DNA of 64,000 nucleotides from Isoperla grammatica (lineage: Eukaryota > Arthropoda > Insecta > Plecoptera > Perlodidae): contig OX246742.1 of assembly GCA_945910005.1 (NCBI GenBank), positions 48,386,211 to 48,450,210 of the forward strand. Reading direction: 5' to 3'. Shown piece after piece: positions 56,996 to 64,000 of this stretch. Numbering within the stretch: position 1 is the first letter of the stretch; each line of letters opens with the position of its first letter. The position numbers and the translations under genes are program-made. Below the pieces are notes generated by a model, which had not been told where the DNA came from, searched no databases, and saw nothing but the letters and a program-made list of their open reading frames with translations.

Positions 56996-57915
56996 ACTCA
57001 ATAACATTAACAAGCCGAGCATTTGGCGCATGTCACAGTCTCGCAACTCGTTGTAAACATCATCAATGGAACTTATACCGTAGCCCGTTGTCTTGTCTGC
57101 GTTTTCCATATTCCCAGTTGTAATATAATTATTGTAGATTTTAGAAAACTGGAATGATGCCGTGGTGCGATGAAATAATAGTAATTCAAATTATAACACT
57201 CTCGTAGCTATTAAATAATTTGCCAATACGATACATGCGAGAGCATGTACTGTATTGTTGTAAACATGTAATGCTACATGGTAAGTAATCTAATTGAATT
57301 TAAGAAGACAAAAAAAAAAAAAAAAACAGTCTGGTAAAAAATTCTTCTTTTAATTAATGTTGTTTTGTCATTGAATTCAATAAGTTTGACGGTAATATTG
57401 AATCCTGTAATGTAGGTATTAATTATCCGTTAATAGCATCTAATGTAGAGAGAGACACGTACGTCATCAATAAACAGAAAATAAGGGTTGCTTAGTTGCT
57501 ATCAAAATAGCTGGTGTGTGTGAGAGAGACAGAATGAACCAGCACTCTCTTCTCTCGTGATATTGTTTGAAGGTCAATGCCCAGCCCACCCAGCCCTTGA
57601 GTTGAGCCAAGTTTGTCTCGACTGCACAGTGAGCTGAGCGAGGGTTGCTGTGGCCGACAAATTCTAAGACGCGCGACCTTGAAAGTGTCAAGCAAAACTA
57701 TTGGCAACATCGCGACGGCGCGTGCCGGAGTAAGGGAGGAGCCGAGGCTGCCAAGAGGGTAGTTCTAACAGTGGTAACATCGCCACACAGGTAGCAGCAC
57801 AATCGCCTTGTTACTGGCGGACTATGTTTGCATTGCAGTACTATTTTCAATTTGAATTTCGCGCAGCACTTGGCCCGTAAACGCTGTTAGTCTGCCTACA
57901 AATCAGTTGTCTGTG
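56151..57915. other. Right part of the 6.4-kb element: homopolymer-rich, with lone hAT-type ends
   Basis: GGCCTGTCAACGGGTACCC near 56158 and CAGGGGCGTAGAGGGTG near 56736 resemble hAT termini, but no partner ends are seen. C-runs of 20 or more lie at about 56768-56788 and 56957-56980, followed by (CA)n, and an A18 run lies near 57310. No gene is visible. Confidence 0.4.
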
Positions 57916-58281
57916 CCCTCGCCTTCCTTGTACACTAACCCACTACCCTCACAGCCAGGAGCTGCGGCGTTGTGCGCGCCGGGACTCGAACTAGCTTCCG
58001 TCCACGTAGCGAGCTGATCCTTGGTGTGTGGTATCTCACAGCACAGCGGTTACAGTGGTCTTATCCCTCGCCTTCCTTGTACACTAACCCACTACCCTCA
58101 CAGCCAGGAGCTGCGGCGTTGTGCGCGCCGGGACTCGAACTAGCTTCCGTCCACGTAGCGAGCCGATCCTTGATGTGTGGTATCTCACAGCACAGCGATA
58201 ACAGTGGTCTTATCCCTCGCCTTCCTTGTACACTAACCCACTACCCTCACAGCCAGAAGCTGCGGCGTTGTGCACGCCGGG
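57916..58281. repeat. 149-bp minisatellite, right block (about 2.4 copies)
   Basis: Same unit and orientation as 50246-51527, beginning at CCCTCGC where the left block stops. The last unit is slightly diverged (CCAGAAGCTG, GTGCACGCC). Confidence 0.97.
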
Positions 58282-58770
58282 TCGTTACATATAGTATACA
58301 GGACAGGTCCGAGGGTGTCGGGATATGGGATGTGTGACAAAGACTTTCCTGTACCCAAAACAGTTGTAGTCTGCCCCTCAGTTGACGCATGCCTTGATTA
58401 CGATTGATTGAATTAAAGTAACATAATTTCCACTTGATATCCAGGCGATCTCGTTACCAATGGATCGTTACACCCACGCACTTTGCCTACTTGCTGAATT
58501 GTCACGGCCATAATGGGATTCATCATCGATGAACCTAATCTAACTGAAAACATTTTATTTTAGTTATGCGTAGTCGCAGTCCACTACACCGCCACATTCA
58601 ATTTTCACCCCCCCCCCCCCCCCCCCCCCGAGCTCGCACGCACTCGTCAATAAAACGTAACAACACATGTTTAGCCCGAAAGTCATTAAAAGGCCAAAAC
58701 AAGGCCTCGTTTTTATGATCCTCTCGTCAGTGCGTACTTGATTAAACATATTTACGTTGTTTTGTTCCAG
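58282..58770 (+). other. 3' end of the intron
   Basis: No repeat family identified apart from a C23 run at about 58607-58629. It ends in the pyrimidine-rich acceptor TTTTGTTCCAG. Confidence 0.5.
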
Positions 58771-58875
58771 CCCTCGTGCAACAACAGTGCGACGACCGGC
58801 TGACCAATGGGATCGCTCCGTGGGCGTCTCCCGCCAACCAGGCCACGCCTACTTCGACGCTCTGGCAGTATCCCG
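58771..58875 (+). CDS. Second visible exon of the BAHCC1/TNRC18/winged eye-like gene
   Basis: A 105-bp exon between TTCCAG| and |GTAAGC, phase 1 at both ends. Joined to 47153-47986 it reads ...STM-A-LVQQQCDDRLTNGIAPW... and ends STLWQYP plus a split Gly codon. CDDRL follows VGIAVA-RQ in vertebrate BAHCC1 as I recall it, which supports the same family. The Trp-rich, polar, Pro/Thr-containing sequence looks like a conserved linear motif in a disordered protein. The exon is symmetrical, so skipping it would keep the frame. The next exon must lie beyond 64000 or be unrecognised; 58876-59887 shows no obvious candidate. Confidence 0.68.
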
Positions 58876-59887
58876 GTAAGCTGATTTACTACGCACTCAA
58901 GTGCGCAAGCGCGACCATGCTTCTCTTCCGTGATTTATGTGTACACAAGGATTATTAAAACAATAATAATTTACTAAAACAATGAACATTGTCCTGCAAG
59001 ATGGGCATGTCAAACATTGTTCAATTCCCCGACTTCAATCCTGCATGTGCGGCCATTCCCAACCATGCATGATTGTTGTTTCTCAGAACATACAACATTC
59101 GGAATGTGAGATCATCTGCCCTGCAGTGAATATTGTTTACAGTTCCTGCAACCAATCCTCTGCTGGCTGCATTTTGCTATACGATCTGACTTGCATGGTT
59201 GTGTTCTATTTTATACTAAATTCAGCTTTGTGGGTAGTGTGTGAATGTACGGATAGCAACTGAAATAAAGCTTTGCTCCGACTGGGGACCGAACCTAGGT
59301 CCTCCGGCTCCACGTACCGGTGCTTTTGCCATGAGCTATGTATACAGGTCAGTCTAACAGTAGAGGGCTACCCCAATCGGAGCAAACGTTTATTACTATT
59401 GCTATCTCTCCATATAGAGGGGGTTTCAGACGTTGGGTCAGTATTTGCACAACCCGCTTTGGCTTGAGGCTCTCACGTCTCCACGACATGGTACTGGTAC
59501 TGGTGGGTATTTTTTAGGGTTTATTGAAGCAACCTGCGCCTGTTCAACTGTTTCGCGCCATTGTAGCTATTAGATGTGTGGGAATTTGGAACTACTGAAC
59601 TGCAGACAGTAAGAACCACGACAGATACGGGATAGGCCACATGCCTATTGTATATGTTCGCAGATTCATGATTACAAAGAAGACACTTTGTTGACGTGAA
59701 GAGTTCTTTAAGTGTTTGAGATCACAGGAGGATACATGCGGGTAAATCTCGCCAACTACGGCTGTGGCTTGTTGAAATAGCATGTAGCCCTCTCGGCCGG
59801 TGCAGGCTACGTGCGCACCAGCAACTCCCCGTCAGTATTAGATCCATGCAGTGCAAGTGCGTCTTAGTGCAGCCCACACTCAAGGGT
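58876..59887 (+). other. Start of the next intron; tRNA-like module at 59275-59350 (minus)
   Basis: On the minus strand ATAGCTCATGGCAAAAGCAC is a good A-box-like start, and CCTAGGTTCGGTCCCC a B box about 35 bases on, spaced roughly as in a tRNA head. I see no exon or other gene. Confidence 0.45.
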
Positions 59888-62058
59888 AGAGCAGAAACCT
59901 TTATTAACACCTCCTCGGGTTGGTTCGTAAGTTGCTCATTGAGTGAATCTAGCAATGTTGGGGGAGCAGAAACCTTTATCAACATCTCCTCGGGTTGGTT
60001 CGTGAGTTGCTCATTGAGTGAATGTAGCAATGTTGAGGGAGCAGAAACCTTTATCAACACCTCCTCGGGTTAGTTCGTGAGTTGCTCATTGAGTGAATCT
60101 AGCAATGTTGAGGGAGCAGAAACCTTTATCAACATCTCCTCGGGTTTGTTTGTGAGTTGCTCATTGAGTGAATCTAGCAATGTTGAGGGAGCAGAAACCT
60201 CTATCAACACCTCCTCGGGTTGGTTCGTGAGTTGCTCATTGAGTGAATCTAGCAATGTTGAGGGAGCAGAAACCTTAATCAACATCTCCTCGGGTTGGTT
60301 CGTGAGTTGCTCATTGAGTGAATCTAGCAATGTTGGGGGAGTAGAAACCTTTATTAACACCTCCTCGGGTTGGTTCGTGAGCTGCTCATTGAGTGAATCT
60401 AGCAATGTTGAGGGAGCAGAAACCTTTATCAACACCTCCTCGGGTTGGTTCGTGAGTTGCTCATTGAGTGAATCTAGCAATGTTGAGGGAGCAGAAACCT
60501 TTACCAACACCTCCTCGGGTTGGTTCGTGAGTTGCTCATTGAGTGAATCTAGCAATGTTGAGGGAGCAGAAACCTTTATCAACACCTCCTCGGGTTAGTT
60601 CGTGAGTTGCTCATTGAGTGAATCTAGCAATGTTGAGGGAGCAGCTTTATCAACACCTCCTCGGGTTAGTTCGTGAGTTGCTCATTGAGTGAATCTAGCA
60701 ATGTTGAGGGAGCAGAAACCTTTATCAACACCTCCTCGGGTTAGTTCGTGAGTTGCTCATTGAGTGAATCTAGCAATGTTGGGGGAGCAGAAACCTTTAT
60801 CAACACCTCCTCGGGTTGGTTCGTGAGTTGCTCATTGAGTGAATCTAGCAATGTTGAGGGAGCAGAAACCTTTATCAACACCTCCTCGGGTTAGTTCGTG
60901 AGTTGCTCATTGAGTGAATCTAGCAATGTTGAGGGAGCAGAGACCTTTATCAACACCTCCTCGGGTTAGTTCGTGAGTTGCTCATTGAGTGAATCTAGCA
61001 ATGTTGAGGGAGCAGAAACCTTTATCAACACCTCCTCGGGTTGGTTCGTGAGTTGCTTATTGAGTGAATCTAGCAATGTTGAGGGAGCAGAAACCTTTAT
61101 CAACACCTCCTCGGGTTGGTTCGTGAGTTGCTCATTGAGTGAATCTAGCAATGTTGAGGGAGCAGAAACCTTTATCAACACCTCCTCGGGTTAGTTCGTG
61201 AGTTGCTCATTGAGTGAATCTAGCAATGTTGAGGGAGCAGAAACCTTTATCAACACCTCCTCGGGTTGGTTCGTGAGTTGCTTATTGAGTGAATCTAGCA
61301 ATGTTGGGGGAGCAGAAACCTTTATCAACATCTCCTCGGGTTGGTTTGTGAGTTGCTTATTGAGTGAATCTAGCAATGTTGAGGGAGCAGAAACCTTTAT
61401 CAAAACCTCCTCGGGTTGGTTCGTGAGTTGCTCATTGAGTGAATCTAGCAATGTTGGGGGAGCAGAAACCTTTATCAACACCTCCTCGGGTTAGTTCGTG
61501 AGTTGCTCATTGAGTGAATCTAGCAATGTTGAGGGAGCAGAAACCTTTATCAACACCTCCTCGGGTTGGTTCGTGAGTTGCTCATTGAGCGAATCTAGCA
61601 ATGTTGAGGGAGCAGAAACCTTTATCAACACCTCCTCGGGTTAGTTCGTGAGTTGCTCATTGAGTGAATCTAGCAATGTTGAGGGAGCAGAAACCTTTAT
61701 CAACACCTCCTCGGGTTGGTTCGTGAGTTGCTCATTGAGTGAATCTAGCATTGTTGAGGGAGCAAAAACCTTTATCAACACCTCCTCGGGTTAGTTCGTG
61801 AGTTGCTCATTGAGTGAATCTAGCAATGTTGAGGGAGCAGAAACCTTTATCAACACCTCCTCGGGTTAGTTCGTGAGTTGCTCATTGAGTGAATCTAGCA
61901 ATGTTGAGGGAGCAGAAACCTTTATCAACACCTCCTCGGGTTAGTTCGTGAGTTGCTCATTGAGTGAATCTAGCAATGTTGAGGGAGCAGAAACCTTTAC
62001 CAACACCTCCTCGGGTTAGTTCGTGAGTTGCTCATTGAGTGAATCTAGCAATGTTGAG
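59888..62058. repeat. 75-bp minisatellite (about 29 copies)
   Basis: Unit GAGTTGCTCATTGAGTGAAT, CTAGCAATGTTGAGGGAGCA, GAAACCTTTATCAACACCTC, CTCGGGTTRGTTCGT. One truncated copy occurs near 60640 (AGCAGCTTTATC). 75 is a multiple of 3, and one frame on each strand is open unless the variable base is A: TTAG gives TAG on the plus strand and TAA on the minus at the same spot. Nearly half the copies have A, so neither strand encodes a protein. Confidence 0.98.
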
Positions 62059-62509
62059 ATGATACGACTGCTGTTGTTTGGATATAAGAAACTTAGCATA
62101 TATTATTCGCGTTGCTAATTGCGCTCTAGCTTTGACGCAATCTTATCTCAAGTCTAGCACTTTAAGGACGCCTCTTTATAGTTTGAAATACGCAAGTCCT
62201 GGGGCATACAGTAAGCAACCCGCTCCCCTATCGATAGCTCTCATAGGCTGCATCGACATAATCGTGCGAGCGGTGTTCTTTGCGTGTTGGACCTGTGTAT
62301 TGAGTCTCGCGGGCCGAGTACGTCCCTTCCAGGTTCGAACCCAGGCTGGGCCATGGATGTCAGCCGCCATCTTGGCTGCAGATGTCCACATGTACCGCGC
62401 TACCGGTTTGTTCTTCGCACCTGCTGGAGCCACTTCCAGGTGGGGGGCGTGGCCTCACAGACTCCCCCCCCCTCGTCTACACGTGGTCACGCACGCACGC
62501 ACATTTGTT
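62059..62509. other. Unassigned intronic stretch with tRNA-like core
   Basis: CCAGGTTCGAACCCAGGCTGGG near 62329-62350 is a B-box/T-arm-like core downstream of a possible A box (TCGCGGGCCGAGTACG). The remaining DNA is unassigned. Confidence 0.4.
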
Positions 62510-63180
62510 CACCACCCTCCCTCTCACTGTCGCTCTAGTGTCCATTCTGTATCTCCTTCTCTTTTGCCTGTTCACCATCCCTTCACAGTCTCCATTGTAG
62601 ACATACACATCCCAACACCCCCTCTTGTCTTTCTTCATCGTTTCCGTATCTATATACGTCGGTCCCTCTCTAACAGAGGTTAATTGTTTCTCTCGCTTTG
62701 GTTTCCACTCGTTATCTCCATCTCGTTGTCTGTCTTTGTCTTCACCATCTCCTCCTTTCTCTCTGTCTCTCTCCATCCATCACTTCCATATATATTCCTC
62801 TCTCACTCCCTCCCTGCCCTGTGTCTATCTGTCTATCTTTCTCTAACGCACACGTAAACGCATAAGATTGTTTTTGTGGTTCTCTCCTTGTCCTGCTATC
62901 TTTCTCTTCACCATCCCCTCCTCTGTCTGCCTCTCTCCCTGACCCATTCAATTTTACTTTTATCAACTCGACCTTCCCTCTTCCCCTCGTATTGCTCACC
63001 CCGTCTCTCCGTACACACACACACACGCACACTTCCCCCCTCCCCCTCTTTATCGCTATGATCTGCATGTCTGCCTTCTGTCTGTCCCCCTTCTAACTGA
63101 CCCCCACCCCTCACTGACCATCCCCTCCCCCACCGTCTTCATCCCCAGCGCCATATTCTTTCTCTCTGTCACCCCGCCCC
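62510..63180. repeat. Long pyrimidine-rich tract
   Basis: About 670 bp with strong C+T bias: CTCTCTGTCTCTCTCC, CCCTCCTCTGTCTGCCTC and similar, plus a short (AC)n near 63015. Several overlapping ORFs of Ser/Leu (plus) and Arg/Glu/Gly (minus) composition come from this bias. Confidence 0.85.
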
Positions 63181-64000
63181 CCTCACTGTCACTCTCTATA
63201 TAGACTCTGTACCAGAGTGGTGCTGGGTTCGTATCCCAGTTGAGGCGCGCTTGTCATCAGTGAAACCAAGTGTTCTATCGTGCCTGTTGGACTGACAGGC
63301 TGCATCGCACCCCTGATTCACTTACAGATAGAGTCACTGACAACCAAAGAGCACATCGGTGGATGTTTACCCTATCCCTCCACCCACATATCACGCGGCG
63401 CTTGCACTGAATGCTGGGGTATATTATGGTGAAGCGGGATGCCGCGGAAGATTATGTTGAGTGCGATCGATAGAGCAGATTGTGGGTTACTTGGTCATAA
63501 TAACGCGGGGAAGATGTTGACACCATAGAACGTAGGAGGCCCAGAGGTGAACCACAGAGGTGACGTCACACTGGGTCCAGCCGTGTTCTCCTCTTGGCTT
63601 CCTACACTCTAAAGAACGGCGCTTCACTCGACCTGTTGGTGGGGTGGGTTGTTGACATGGACTTCGAAGAACGATCATCAACGAATCAGTCATGATTCTC
63701 GCGCAGCTTCGCAGCTTCGTTCTGATTGTTTCGTTGGTGTCGCGTTAAATGTCCGGTCAGGAACTCTGCACAAGTCATTCGTTGATTCCGACTTAATAAT
63801 TTCCAACATACACAAGCGTCGACGAAAAATGTTGACAATAAGGGGCCGATGTTGCCTTCCAAACCCAGTACTGCAATCTCGTGGTGTGTGTGTGTACTGT
63901 GTAATCAGCGCGCCAGCCTTCCAAGTGGCGAGCCTCGTTATCACCATTACGCACTCGCACGCATTCCTCACGCGGCTGGTCGACGCACGCACGCTAGTCG
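63181..64000. other. Unassigned right edge
   Basis: GCTGGGTTCGTATCCCAGT (63222-63240) is a perfect 5-bp T-arm-like stem with a B-box core. No gene is recognised to the end of the window. Confidence 0.4.

Larger units (their letters stand above)
51528..57915. mobile_element. 6,388-bp inverted-repeat transposon splitting the 149-bp array, 7-bp TSD
   Basis: CCCTCGC occurs at 51521-51527 and 57916-57922, and the array resumes in exact register. The left end CACAGATAAGGGATTGTAGG and the reverse complement of the right end, CACAGACAACTGATTTGTAG, align through GGCAGA. A second shared block, TAGTACTGCAATG, lies 75 bases from the left tip and 72 from the right, so the inverted ends extend about 90 bp. 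The interior has no ORF over about 90 codons and no transposase I recognise. It holds diverged duplications, a LINE-like tail, a CA-rich tract, a SINE and a 24-bp copy of its own ends. The 7-bp duplication with CACAG tips does not match hAT (8), piggyBac (TTAA) or Tc1 (TA); the superfamily is undetermined. Confidence 0.85.
47987..58770 (+). other. 10.8-kb intron joining the two exons
   Basis: Donor G|GTGAGT at 47986/47987 and acceptor TTTGTTCCAG ending at 58770, both phase 1, restore one frame (...TVSTM-A-LVQQQCDDRL...). The intron is almost wholly made of repeats: a MULE-like element, a 149-bp array and a 6.4-kb transposon. The stretch 47987-48558 holds nothing I can identify. Confidence 0.7.

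Noticed and set aside
60077..60598. 173-codon plus-strand and 171-codon minus-strand ORFs
   Set aside because: Both come from the 75-bp unit. Single-base TTAG variants introduce stops on both strands in nearly half the copies.
62078..62683. 201-codon plus-strand ORF
   Set aside because: No recognisable domain. It runs from unassigned DNA into the polypyrimidine tract, and composition explains its Ser/Pro/His-rich end.

Overview
This is a stretch of animal (metazoan) nuclear DNA, not bacterial or viral. There are no dense open reading frames. The one convincing gene is split by introns with consensus splice sites. The rest is minisatellites, hAT-type and other inverted-repeat transposons, tRNA-derived SINE-like modules and microsatellites. 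An invertebrate is most likely, judging by the DNA-transposon ends, tRNA-derived repeats, TAGGCCTA-type words and an asparagine homopolymer in the coding exon. I cannot name the phylum.

Coding content. Two phase-1/phase-1 exons on the + strand (47153-47986 and 58771-58875) join in frame across a 10.8-kb intron. They encode part of a low-complexity nuclear-type protein. Three short blocks, in order, match what I remember of the BAHCC1/TNRC18/winged eye family of chromatin proteins. The remaining exons, including the expected BAH domain, would lie outside the window. The only other protein-coding trace is the decayed N-terminus of a hAT transposase (41553-41729).

Tandem arrays. At least 17 minisatellite arrays cover roughly a third of the window. 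Unit lengths are 39 bp (1-1420), 28 bp (3.3 kb), 31 bp (4.4 kb), 109/96 bp (8.0-11.5 kb), 61 bp (12 kb), 31 bp (17.3-19.0 kb), 68 bp (19.6 kb), 19 bp (20.2-21.1 kb), 47 bp (24.4-26.3 kb), 82 bp (28.4 kb), 40 bp (30.1-32.9 kb), 17 bp (33.6 kb), 84 bp (36.8-39.3 kb), 161 bp (43.3-44.5 kb), 40 bp (45.9-46.3 kb), 149 bp (50.2-51.5 and 57.9-58.3 kb) and 75 bp (59.9-62.1 kb). Many units contain short perfect palindromes. Long ORFs crossing these arrays follow from unit length and are not genes.

Mobile elements. Several insertions can be read to the base because they carry target-site duplications. A 6,388-bp element (51528-57915, 7-bp TSD) splits the 149-bp array. A 479-bp hAT-like MITE (17667-18145, 8-bp TSD) splits the 31-bp array. 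A 1,336-bp hAT remnant (40794-42129) has an 8-bp TSD, and a MULE-like element (48569-50069) has a 10-bp TSD and contains a nested hAT MITE. A 395-bp LINE-derived retroposon (32901-33295) has a 13-bp TSD. The strangest item is a 24-bp sequence at 54332-54355, inside the 6.4-kb element. It consists of exactly the 12 terminal bases of each end of that element, flanked by its own 7-bp direct repeats.

Layout. 1-22 kb is repeats and unassigned DNA. Around 22.2 kb is a weak candidate for a transcribed 5' exon. 23-46 kb is arrays and transposons. 47-64 kb is the gene with its repeat-filled introns.
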